From: Pseudobdellovibrionaceae bacterium | Lineage (GTDB): Bacteria > Bdellovibrionota > Bdellovibrionia > Bdellovibrionales > Bdellovibrionaceae | Length of the DNA stretch: 64,000 nt | Assembly: GCA_021731025.1 (NCBI GenBank) | Contig: JAKFYD010000005.1 | Span: 1 to 64,000, forward strand | Reading direction: 5' to 3' | Shown here: positions 6,882-14,574 of the stretch, piece by piece | Position numbering within the stretch: position 1 is the first letter of the stretch | Layout: the number at the start of each line of letters is the position of its first letter | Notes under the pieces: model-generated | Seen by the model: only the letters and a program-made list of their open reading frames with translations | The model's database searches: none | What the model was told of the DNA's origin: nothing | Made by a program: the position numbers and the translations under genes

Positions 6882-9646
6882 ATCAGACTCCACCGGCATT
6901 CTACACAGACCTCGAGTTCTTTCGGCTGAGGATTAAATTTTCCCTTTAACATCTCTAGCAAAGTGCTTTTGAGCAAGGATTCAAAATCATTGAAAAGCTC
7001 TTCCTTTTGGGAAGAACTGGCAACTGATCTTTTTTTCGTTGTGCCAATCATTTCGTCACCGAGAGTTTCCAATCGGAATCCCGTGTCCCGTTTGAAATTT
7101 TTAAAAACATAGTAAAGCGAGGCCGCGGCTTTTCCTTGGAAATTTTCGATAAAACCCTTTTCCAAAACCCACATGTAGAAAACCATTTGAAGCTGTTGTT
7201 TTTTGATCCAATCTAAAAACTGCGATATTTGATAGGAACTGGATTTGTAATCCAAAATGACATAGCCTTGATCCTTGATTTCATCGATGCGATCAATTTT
7301 CCCCGATAGCTGAATGTAACGCCCACTGGGTTTTGTTTCATTCACTTGTTCTTTCTTTAGAAAAATCATTTCCTCAGAATCAAAATAAAAATACCAAGGC
7401 AATTCAAAGCCAACAGGACGGCTGGTGGGGTGATCCTTCTGCCACTGCCTTTCAAAGGTGATAAAGCGCTTCGCCAATCCCAAATATTTTTTCTTTTGCA
7501 CCTGCCAAAAATCTTTCTCGAAGAAATGGGATCCTTGCTCTTGGCGAAGATGCTCAATCAAAAGCTCTAGCTTTTCATCATTCCATTGATCAAGACTTCC
7601 TGTAGACAATATCTTTTCAAAAAGACGATGAGTTAAATTCCCCTGAGGTCGTGGATCGACATCCAGATCAGCTTCTGGCAGTGAAATTAATTTATAAATG
7701 CGTTCGCTTTTAAAAATAAAAGGACATTCCAAATAATTGATCAAAGATGACGGAGAAACCCGAAATTGCACTCCTTGAATTTCCTCTTCAAAGTGAGTTC
7801 CGCTGTCTTGTTGGATTCGCTTCTCGAGATAAGTAATCTCCAGCGCTTCCCATTGACGTTCTGTCTTCAGAACTTCATGGTAAGAAATTTTCTGCAGAAG
7901 ATCCCAACGGTTTTCAGCCGGTATTTCGACTTCCAAGTGATGAAGATTTTTCTCTTGCTCTCGTTGAGACATCCAACGCGATAAGGGATTTAAAAGCTGT
8001 CCATCAAAATGCGTTAGCCCCACACTCAGAAGACTTTCCTGAACAGGCTGCTCGAGCAACCATTCCAGTTGAAACCCACGAAAATTTTGTTCGGGATGTT
8101 CAATTTGAAAACCCAGGTCACGGCTGAGCTGCAGGCGATCTTGCAAATTGAAAAAATGATGATGAGAACTTAAAAAATCTTCCTCGACTAAACCCAAGAA
8201 AATACGGTGAGTGACACAGGAACTGTGGCCCGACATCAGTTGAGAAACCTCTACTCCGTCGACAGAACCAAGGGTCAAGGCTTTCTCTTTTTGTGCGGCA
8301 ATTTTCTGAATAAAATTAATCCAGTCTGCAAATAAAAATGAGTCGTTAATCTGGGTGTTTGCGACAAGCTCGCGCAAAATAACTTCCAGCTCATCCTTAT
8401 CGTGATCGTCATTCCAAAATTGCAGGGCTAAAATAACAAACTTGTCCCTTGCGATAGGCTGACTGGAATCAAAATTTTCCAGAAACCAATCTTTTAAATC
8501 ATCAATTCTTAAAAGATCTTGTTCGTGATAAATATTTTTAAAGACCGAGCGAAATTTTTCGAAGCCAAAAGGGCCTTCTTCCTGGAAGCTAAACAGAGCC
8601 GTTTCTAAATCTGCATTGCTCAATCCCCGCGCTTTGGATTTTAAAGTCGATATCCAATGCAGCACTGATGGCAGGCTGATCAATTTAATCACTAAATTCT
8701 TTTGGCAAGGAATACCTTCAACTTCGAAATACGAATTTAGACTGGGCCAATAAATCTCAATTTGCGGAGCTAGAATTGCGATATTCCGTGGAGCAATGCC
8801 TTGGTCCAACCACCGCCGAACCATTCCTGTCGCATTTTTGACTTCGCCCAAACGGCCAGAAAGTTTACACGAACGTTCTTCCCCATTTGTTGATTTGCTT
8901 GAATCGACTGACCAGGTTTCAACTTTTGCACTTTGATCGGCCAAATACTGATAGGGGCTCAGAAGATATTCATACTTATCTTTCCATACGGGCGCTGGGG
9001 AAAGCACATGAACATCCAAACGTCGCGAAAGCGCTTGAAAAATTTCGGCTTCGGCCAAACTCAACTCAGAACCCAAATCAATCCACAGCGGACGATTCCA
9101 CTTTTTTTCGAGATTCAAATCATCTAGCAACAGAGAGGGGATCATCTCTAACAAAATTAAATTCTTCTCTTTAAAAAAGAGAAGCAGCTTTTCAGATAAA
9201 GCAAACCAATCGCCAAGTCGCTGTTGCACTTCTGGATTCTCTTGAAACCACTCTTCAAGAGGAAGTTCGTTTTGCTCACGCAAGAACAAAGGCGCTAGCT
9301 GTAAAAGCATTTGATACAAAGTGTTTGTCGAGTTCTCACTGAGCCCAGGAAAATTAAATTCCGATTTCCCTTGATTCTGTCTGAGCCAAGAAGAAATTAC
9401 CAGCCTTGCGTAGTCGGCCGAGATCAACCGTTTGTGAGGATGAAAGCGTCTTAATAGCAGTCGCCAAAAGTCACTGGCTCGCAAAAGACTTTCATCTAAA
9501 ACGTAACCATTTTTTTCGAGCAGTAAATTTTGAATTTCTTTTTTCGAACGCAAATTAGACAAGATCAAAGTTTGATTCTTAAAATCAACTTTTTCAGCAA
9601 GGTCTGTTAATGAAGCGGGATGATCGCAGCGAAAAATTTTGAGCAT
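6857..9646 (-). CDS. addB: AddB-like nuclease subunit with Fe-S cluster cysteines
   Basis: The 929-residue protein lacks a Walker A, as expected of the catalytically dead helicase domain of several AddB proteins. The C-terminal third is a PD-(D/E)XK nuclease: GNLTHRLFEKIL, then GKIDRIDEI and VILDYKSSSY, and a Gln/Tyr helix (QQLQMVFYMWVL). One Cys before the nuclease (YLECPFIFKS) and CVECRWSLIC at the end (C-x2-C-x5-C) match the four ligands of the AddB iron-sulfur staple. It works with the downstream AddA-like protein in DNA end resection; the genes overlap. Whether a Chi sequence regulates it is not visible. The gene follows the barrel gene after 3 bases. Confidence 0.85.
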   Translation of the reverse strand: MLKIFRCDHPASLTDLAEKVDFKNQTLILSNLRSKKEIQNLLLEKNGYVLDESLLRASDFWRLLLRRFHPHKRLISADYARLVISSWLRQNQGKSEFNFPGLSENSTNTLYQMLLQLAPLFLREQNELPLEEWFQENPEVQQRLGDWFALSEKLLLFFKEKNLILLEMIPSLLLDDLNLEKKWNRPLWIDLGSELSLAEAEIFQALSRRLDVHVLSPAPVWKDKYEYLLSPYQYLADQSAKVETWSVDSSKSTNGEERSCKLSGRLGEVKNATGMVRRWLDQGIAPRNIAILAPQIEIYWPSLNSYFEVEGIPCQKNLVIKLISLPSVLHWISTLKSKARGLSNADLETALFSFQEEGPFGFEKFRSVFKNIYHEQDLLRIDDLKDWFLENFDSSQPIARDKFVILALQFWNDDHDKDELEVILRELVANTQINDSFLFADWINFIQKIAAQKEKALTLGSVDGVEVSQLMSGHSSCVTHRIFLGLVEEDFLSSHHHFFNLQDRLQLSRDLGFQIEHPEQNFRGFQLEWLLEQPVQESLLSVGLTHFDGQLLNPLSRWMSQREQEKNLHHLEVEIPAENRWDLLQKISYHEVLKTERQWEALEITYLEKRIQQDSGTHFEEEIQGVQFRVSPSSLINYLECPFIFKSERIYKLISLPEADLDVDPRPQGNLTHRLFEKILSTGSLDQWNDEKLELLIEHLRQEQGSHFFEKDFWQVQKKKYLGLAKRFITFERQWQKDHPTSRPVGFELPWYFYFDSEEMIFLKKEQVNETKPSGRYIQLSGKIDRIDEIKDQGYVILDYKSSSYQISQFLDWIKKQQLQMVFYMWVLEKGFIENFQGKAAASLYYVFKNFKRDTGFRLETLGDEMIGTTKKRSVASSSQKEELFNDFESLLKSTLLEMLKGKFNPQPKELEVCVECRWSLICRVPHLN

Positions 9647-9649
9647 GAT

Positions 9650-10768
9650 TTATCTTCGCTGCTTCAAGCGTCTCTTTTTGCCATCCTTCGCATAGAATTT
9701 AAAATCAGCATCCACAGATAACTCGAATGATAAACCCAGCTGAATTCTATTTTCAGGGGATTGCCCAGGATAGTCGCCTGTTTCCACGCTATAAGTTGCA
9801 GCATCAAATCTCATAAAATACAGGTTAAAGCCCACCCCGTAGGTTGGGAAGCCTTGACTTAACCCGGCACGCAAATCAATGAAGGGTAAAGAAATCTCTG
9901 AGCCAAAATGCAATTTTTTTCCAATCTGAATTCCATTCTCGGTGATATGGCGGTATTCCATCCCCGCAGCCAAATCCAATCCCGGTAAATCAATATTGCT
10001 TCCTAGACCTAAACTGAGATTGTCATGAATTCGCGGAGGCGCTTCTGCTCCCGCAATTTTTGAAAAAGCTGTCGATCCCACATCAACCCAAGTCAAAGCC
10101 ACGGTGGGACTCATTGGCCCAGGAATTTTCGCCATAAATGCTAAGTCAAAACCGTAACCGATTCCTTTATTTTGAAATTGATCCGTAAGAGTACTAGCAC
10201 CGCCTGAAGCAATAGTGCCTAAACCTATAGTTTGATTTCCACCCCATCGCGTGATTCGTTTCACTCCGAATCCAACAGAAGCCAGCGGACCAAGGGGTAC
10301 GGCTCCGGCAGCAGTTAATCCTGTGTCATTAATGAAGGTAACGTCAAACTGAGGATAGGCTGGGTTTCTAATGATCGCAGAAAGTTTTCCATCGTTGTAA
10401 GCCGTAAAACCAAAATAAGGCATAGCAAAAGAAGTTTTCGCAAAAAGCGAAACCCAAATCTTTTTACCAACAATTTGATCATAATCACTGGGTGAAGAAA
10501 TCGAACCAATATCTTTGAAATCGTTATAGGCATCAAGACCGTTGATCCCAAAATTGGCGTTCACCAATTCCCAACTGATCGATTCCGTGAAAGCCAAAGC
10601 TGCAGGATTCACTGTCGGCGCATCAACGTCACGAACGAAAACAGAATACACATTTCCCATTCCCAAAGCTCTGAGAGAACGATTGTATTCAAATATCTCC
10701 TGCGCCATCGCCATTTTTTGCGACAGCAAGAGAGAAATAAAAATAAGAAAGCGTGTTCCGCAGCTCAA
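9650..10768 (-). CDS. FadL/PorV-like outer membrane beta-barrel protein (paralogue A)
   Basis: A signal peptide (LIFISLLLSQKMAMAQ) is followed by the N-terminal hallmark RALGMGNVYSVFVRDVDAPTVNPAALAF, seen in PorV/PorQ and OmpP1/FadL-related barrels, and then alternating amphipathic strands to a C-terminal region with LGLSFEL. The start is TTG at 10768, preceded by AGAGGAG at good spacing. It is the third gene of the run barrel B-lipoprotein-barrel A and is followed after 3 bases by the AddB-like gene. Paralogues lie at 11594 and 15553. A role in envelope transport or surface-protein shuttling is inferred from the family only. Confidence 0.8.
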   Translation of the reverse strand: MSCGTRFLIFISLLLSQKMAMAQEIFEYNRSLRALGMGNVYSVFVRDVDAPTVNPAALAFTESISWELVNANFGINGLDAYNDFKDIGSISSPSDYDQIVGKKIWVSLFAKTSFAMPYFGFTAYNDGKLSAIIRNPAYPQFDVTFINDTGLTAAGAVPLGPLASVGFGVKRITRWGGNQTIGLGTIASGGASTLTDQFQNKGIGYGFDLAFMAKIPGPMSPTVALTWVDVGSTAFSKIAGAEAPPRIHDNLSLGLGSNIDLPGLDLAAGMEYRHITENGIQIGKKLHFGSEISLPFIDLRAGLSQGFPTYGVGFNLYFMRFDAATYSVETGDYPGQSPENRIQLGLSFELSVDADFKFYAKDGKKRRLKQRR

Positions 10769-10777
10769 TGCTCTCCT

Positions 10778-11590
10778 CTATGGACAACACGTTGGTAAAA
10801 GTGGATCACATGTTTCAATTCCATATTGTAAACTTTTAATGATGTCTCGAAAGGAATCCGTCACCGTTGAATCCAAAGCGGGGTTCGTTGGATCGGTGAT
10901 GTTACAAGAAGCGCCACAGATTGCGGAAATATCAGAAAGATCATCGGTAGCCGAGCCACCCGTCGAAAGCGAAGCTGAATATGTCAGAAATAATCCAAGT
11001 CCAGTGATCACTTGCTTGACGTGAGCCTCAGGTAATTTTGTTGGGTCACAAGAATCGAAAGCCGCATCCGCTGTTCCATCTTGATTACTATCAGCATCGT
11101 TTCTAAGATAGATCCCCATCTTTGCCATTCCCAAAAGAGCCATAAATATTTGCTGATCACTGGTCAGGTCAGATCCTGTGCCGATAGTCTCGATCACCTT
11201 TTGAGCTTCGTAACAATCGTCCGGAGCAACAGTGACGTCAGTAAAAGTGTTCATCAAAAATTTAAAAACTGCACCCGATGATGAACCAATGCTGCCAATA
11301 AAAGTTAAAAAATTAAATCCACAACGACCAGCATAAGCTCCCGCCAGAATTTCACGAGGACAATTGCGAACTCCATCTGCTGTTACACAGGCATTGTAGG
11401 CCTCTAAATGTGACGCCTTCATCTCAAGAAGCTTTGTTATTGCCGAGCTATAGTCTTGGCCGTCCAAGTAATTTTTCGCGTCTTCCAGTAAAGCCGCTGC
11501 TGAATCTTTGGTCGAAATGTCATTGTATAAATTTCCTCCGCAGGAGGTGATCAAAGGAAGTATTAAAATAATTCTCAGTAGGCGTTTCAT
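10778..11590 (-). CDS. Cys-containing lipoprotein, paralogue of the 12983 gene
   Basis: The signal LLRIILILPLITSC ends in the lipobox ITSC. The mature protein starts with a short helical TPR-like stretch (AAALLEDAKNYLDGQDYSSAITKLLEM), followed by Cys-rich helices (AGAYAGRCGFNFL, CDPTKLPEA) and ends in TCC-P. The gene at 12983 shares the spacing of Cys residues, an AYAxRC motif, and the -CP terminus, so they are distant paralogues. It sits between two barrel genes with gaps of 3 and 9 bases, suggesting that the lipoprotein is a partner of those barrels. The function is not known. Confidence 0.75.
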   Translation of the reverse strand: MKRLLRIILILPLITSCGGNLYNDISTKDSAAALLEDAKNYLDGQDYSSAITKLLEMKASHLEAYNACVTADGVRNCPREILAGAYAGRCGFNFLTFIGSIGSSSGAVFKFLMNTFTDVTVAPDDCYEAQKVIETIGTGSDLTSDQQIFMALLGMAKMGIYLRNDADSNQDGTADAAFDSCDPTKLPEAHVKQVITGLGLFLTYSASLSTGGSATDDLSDISAICGASCNITDPTNPALDSTVTDSFRDIIKSLQYGIETCDPLLPTCCP

Positions 11591-11593
11591 AAA

Positions 11594-12691
11594 TTAAAAC
11601 CTAAAACTCAATTTAAAAGCGTAACGTCGATCCTCTTTGGGCGCAGTTGCCGTTCCAATTTCTTCCCCGTAAGTCGCAAGTTGAAATTGAAATTTTTCAG
11701 AGGACAATTCAAAACCACCAGTTACGTATCTTTGGTTGTAGCCCGCTCGTAGAAAAAAAACGTCGCCAAAATTAAACTCTAAACCGCCATGAATTAATTT
11801 GGCCTTGTCATCCACAGTAGATGCCGTCAAAACATTGCGATACTCCAAAGTCCAAGTCGAACGAACATTTTTTTTGTGAATGGGGAACAAAGCGACTCCC
11901 ACATCAAGATCTTGGGTCTGCATTGTTGGTCTGGCCGTCGACGTACTTAAACGTGTTCCCGGCATTTGAGTGAAGGTTGTATTTCCCACATCACGAACCA
12001 CGGCCGACAAAGTCGGAAGGAAGGTCCAAGGCGCTGTCATGATAAGCCCGACATCAGCCCCGATACCAACGCCTTCTTTAGCGATGCTGTTGGTTCCTAA
12101 TGTCGGAAGATCCAAAGGACCACTGGCAGGCACAGCACTTTCATTGATCTCGACCCGACTGATTAATTTTCCGGTAACCCCAATTTTAATTCGTCCATCA
12201 AAAAAGCGAAAGTTGTATCCCAGCAAAACCGCCAAATCATCTCGGTAAAATGTTTCCACATTGGTACCGGTCACATCCGACTGCAAATCCAAATTGTACT
12301 TTTGCAAGATACCTATCCCAAAATTTTTAGCGACGAAAGAAGGAAAGATTTGTCCACGAGCATGATAGTAATCCCCAGGCACCGCGACCGCCGCTGGAAC
12401 TACATTCGCCAGAGTAAAAGGCTGAGAATAAGCCTGGGCATTGTACATATTTATAGCTTTTTGACCCATCTCAAGTTCAGGATCAAAAATCGTCCCATAA
12501 AAATCGCGAAGTTTTCCGAGTGCTGCAGGATTTAATATAAGCGCGGTTTCATCATTCACAACAGCAACAGTGGAATCACCCATTCCCAAGCCACGAACAC
12601 CATTGTAAAATTCACGAAGTTCCGCCGCGGAAGCCCGTTGCGAAACAAAAAGCATAGAAGTGAGGAGAGTCGTGTACAAAATCCATTTCAT
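11594..12691 (-). CDS. FadL/PorV-like outer membrane beta-barrel protein (paralogue B)
   Basis: Signal peptide WILYTTLLTSMLFVSQRASA, then RGLGMGDSTVAVVNDETALILNPAAL, the same N-terminal signature as in the barrels at 9650 and 15553, and a C-terminal strand ending YAFKLSFRF with a terminal Phe as expected for BAM-dependent insertion. It is the first gene of the six-gene minus-strand run that ends with RNase HI. The intergenic DNA upstream holds a sequence motif (12717-12734) also found near 36388. Family knowledge suggests an outer membrane channel or shuttle; the substrate is unknown. Confidence 0.82.
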   Translation of the reverse strand: MKWILYTTLLTSMLFVSQRASAAELREFYNGVRGLGMGDSTVAVVNDETALILNPAALGKLRDFYGTIFDPELEMGQKAINMYNAQAYSQPFTLANVVPAAVAVPGDYYHARGQIFPSFVAKNFGIGILQKYNLDLQSDVTGTNVETFYRDDLAVLLGYNFRFFDGRIKIGVTGKLISRVEINESAVPASGPLDLPTLGTNSIAKEGVGIGADVGLIMTAPWTFLPTLSAVVRDVGNTTFTQMPGTRLSTSTARPTMQTQDLDVGVALFPIHKKNVRSTWTLEYRNVLTASTVDDKAKLIHGGLEFNFGDVFFLRAGYNQRYVTGGFELSSEKFQFQLATYGEEIGTATAPKEDRRYAFKLSFRF

Positions 12692-12716
12692 ACTCTCTAC
12701 CCATCGGCTCCCAAGT

Positions 12717-12734
12717 GACTCAAGTTGAGACTAG
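12717..12734. promoter_or_regulatory. candidate shared promoter-region motif
   Basis: GACTCAAGTTGAGACTAG matches 15 of 18 bases with GATTCAAGTCAAGACTAG at 36388-36405. Both lie in divergent intergenic regions between exported-protein or metabolic genes. It may be a sigma-factor or regulator site; only two copies were noticed. Confidence 0.35.
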
Positions 12735-12781
12735 TTTTTTGTTGGTGCGGTGATGACTTCGACTTTGGCCCTGCTCCGCCC

Positions 12782-12832
12782 GGGGGTATCGGTCACGCGA
12801 GGATTTGGTCTCGAGCGAGGGGTATCGGTCAC
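12782..12832 (+). repeat. direct pair of GGGGTATCGGTCAC repeats
   Basis: Two copies of GGGGTATCGGTCAC at 12783-12796 and 12819-12832 stand 36 bases apart in the same orientation. Between them CGAG and CTCG can form a small stem. The region is intergenic, between barrel B and the lipoprotein at 12983. The same motif occurs immediately before and inside the RAYT transposase gene about 1 kb away, so these are probably its REP-type target repeats. Confidence 0.75.
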
Positions 12833-12927
12833 ACCAAAATTGACAAACAATTAGACTCTCTTCATCTGTCTCAAAAATCCGCACCGACTCGCCAGAAGTC
12901 CGTAAAACTTTCTTCAGGAAGCTTCAG

Positions 12928-12955
12928 TTGTTTTTGTGACTTAATCCGCTAATAT
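12928..12955 (+). promoter_or_regulatory. candidate sigma-70 promoter for lipoprotein gene
   Basis: TTGTTT, a 16-base spacer and TAATAT stand 27 bases before the ATG at 12983, with AAAGG as ribosome binding site in between. It is a reasonable vegetative-type promoter by spacing; it is not verified. Confidence 0.4.
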
Positions 12956-12982
12956 TTAAGAATATATTCCGAAAGGTCTGTT

Positions 12983-13777
12983 ATGAAATTATCTCTAAAA
13001 ATCATCTTAGGAAGTTTGGCTTTTATCTCTTTGGTTTCCTGTGGTTCAGAAAAAGAAAGTGATAAAATCGGTGACGCGCAAATCTGTTTGAACAAAGCCA
13101 CCGACTTAACCTCTTCAAATGCATGTCTCGCAAAAATCGAAGGAATTGAATCGACAGCGGCTTACGCCGTGAGATGCAATGGGAGCTTTATTGCCGAGGG
13201 GTTTGCGAATCCAGTGAAGTATATCAATGCGACCTCGCAATTGAATGGCACTGGCGGCGGAACTGCAAGCTTTATGGCTTTAATGACTTTCACTGCGGCA
13301 ACGACCTTTGCGGAAAATTTAACAAATGCCGGAACAACTTTTTCGAATTGCCTCAAGAGTGGGGCGAAGGGAACTACCCTACTTTCTTCATTTGGGTATT
13401 TAGCTATGTCGATCTACAATTATGCAAAAAATAAGAGCGGTACTTGCAGCGACAATCCGACGACAGATTTCTCGTCGTGTTTGAGCTCAACAGATCCGAA
13501 TGCTCTTATAAAAGTGGTTGATCCTACAACTGCGGATACGGATGCTATCAATCTTCAGACCAGCATCGGAAGCGTTATTATTTCCAGCTACAACATCAGC
13601 TGTGCTGGCAAAGGCGCCAATGAAAGTTTGTGCAGCACCATGAGCACCACAATCACCAGTGCTGGCGGCACTGGTAACGTTCGCGCTGTTGGAAGTAATT
13701 TTTTTAAAACCTTAGCTTGTGCTGATGCCTCAGTTAAAACTGCTCTGAATTTACTGCAACCTGGAACTTGCCCTTAG
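12983..13777 (+). CDS. Cys-containing lipoprotein, paralogue of the 10778 gene
   Basis: The signal MKLSLKIILGSLAFISLVSC has lipobox LVSC. The 264-residue protein is rich in Ala, Ser, Thr and Asn, with about ten Cys, and contains AAYAVRCNGSF, matching AGAYAGRCGFNF of the lipoprotein at 10778; both end in Cys-Pro. The tail LLQPGTCP parallels DPLLPTCCP. It is transcribed away from the barrel-lipoprotein run and precedes the transposase. Being a second copy next to three related barrels suggests that each lipoprotein pairs with a barrel; that is inference. Confidence 0.75.
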   Translation: MKLSLKIILGSLAFISLVSCGSEKESDKIGDAQICLNKATDLTSSNACLAKIEGIESTAAYAVRCNGSFIAEGFANPVKYINATSQLNGTGGGTASFMALMTFTAATTFAENLTNAGTTFSNCLKSGAKGTTLLSSFGYLAMSIYNYAKNKSGTCSDNPTTDFSSCLSSTDPNALIKVVDPTTADTDAINLQTSIGSVIISSYNISCAGKGANESLCSTMSTTITSAGGTGNVRAVGSNFFKTLACADASVKTALNLLQPGTCP

Positions 13778-13890
13778 TTCAATCGATCCTTTTATAAGTT
13801 AACCATTTGGTGCGCGGATAAGTTTTTAATCAGAGTTTCAATCTAACACAATAGATCCATGTCCCACCTTTGCTTCCCTTATCCTCGGGA

Positions 13891-13902
13891 GGTATCGGTC
13901 AC
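13891..13902 (+). repeat. GGTATCGGTCAC repeat abutting RAYT start codon
   Basis: The 12-base repeat core lies directly against the ATG at 13903. Its first bases complete the GGGAGG ribosome binding site (13887-13892), so the repeat is the spacer between that site and the start codon of the transposase. Confidence 0.7.
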
Positions 13903-14574
13903 ATGGCAAAAATACAAAATCACAGGCAACTCGAATTCCAAAAAACTCACTGGCGTTATCGCTATTCTCATGGAGGACAACTTCGTAATTCACGGAAGGG
14001 CCGCGGCGCTCGGCCGCTGTCTTCGAAAACTCCGATCCATCTCGTCTTGAAAGCCAACAAGTGTTGTCTGCGCGGTGGATTTCGCACTTACAAAAGATAT
14101 TTTTTAATTCACCATCTTCTGGATAAGTACTCCAAAAAATTCTTTATCAGAATTGAGCAGGTCACTGTGCAGAACGACCACATTCATCTATTGATTCGCG
14201 GGACAAAGCGAAGTCATTTGCAGAATTTCTTTCGAGTATTTTCCGGGCAAATAGCGCAAAGATTCCAGCGCCATGAATTACTGGTTTGGTCCCGCCAAGA
14301 ACGCGTGACCGGTACCCCCCAGCGCGCACCCAACACAACTCGGGTGACCGATACCCCCCGCAATAAGAACAAAGCCCCTCGCGTAACCAGCATTACCCTC
14401 TGGAAGCATCGTCCATTCACAAGAATCGTTAAAGGGTGGAAAGCTTACAAAATCGTCGAACATTATCTCAAGCTGAACGAGCTCGAGGCCACAAACAAAA
14501 TTTCTTATCAGAAGCGAAGGCTCCGAGGATTATCTTCGTCGGAGTGGTATTTTATTTTTAACAATTGTCTTTAG
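13903..14574 (+). CDS. REP-associated tyrosine transposase (Y1/HUH, RAYT)
   Basis: The 223-residue protein has the Y1_Tnp core: TPIHLVLKANKCCLRGG, the HUH metal site NDHIHLLI (His93, His95), and a helix with Tyr residues (GWKAYKIVEHYLKLNELEA) that holds the presumed nicking Tyr. Such enzymes are single-copy, domesticated relatives of IS200 transposases that act on REP repeats. I start at ATG 13903 behind GGGAGG; longer frames lack a site. Between the HUH core and the conserved WKHRPFTRIVKGW segment there is a ~30-residue insert encoded by tandem copies of the genome's own repeat (14302-14400). Its 3' end overlaps the signal sequence of the next lipoprotein. Confidence 0.85.
   Translation: MAKIQNHRQLEFQKTHWRYRYSHGGQLRNSRKGRGARPLSSKTPIHLVLKANKCCLRGGFRTYKRYFLIHHLLDKYSKKFFIRIEQVTVQNDHIHLLIRGTKRSHLQNFFRVFSGQIAQRFQRHELLVWSRQERVTGTPQRAPNTTRVTDTPRNKNKAPRVTSITLWKHRPFTRIVKGWKAYKIVEHYLKLNELEATNKISYQKRRLRGLSSSEWYFIFNNCL
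14302..14400 (+). repeat. 39-bp tandem repeats coding in frame within RAYT
   Basis: Units begin at 14302, 14341 and 14380, exactly 39 bases (13 codons) apart. Units 1 and 2 contain GTGACCGGTACCCCCC and GTGACCGATACCCCCC, the reverse complement of the GGGGTATCGGTCAC repeat; unit 3 is degenerate (GTAACCAGCATTACCC). The peptide reads RVTGTP, RVTDTP, RVTSIT at each unit start. The length keeps the transposase frame open. Confidence 0.8.

Noticed and set aside
12725-12952. 76-codon plus-strand frame over the repeat pair
   Set aside because: No ribosome binding site, biased composition caused by the GC-rich repeats, and no recognisable domain.
13859-14050. ATG at 13859 as RAYT start
   Set aside because: It is in another frame; the catalytic frame starts at 13903 behind GGGAGG.
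14302-14400. 39-bp repeats as a small CRISPR array
   Set aside because: Only two good units and a degenerate third, no spacers of constant unique sequence, and the units are coding and in frame within a transposase.
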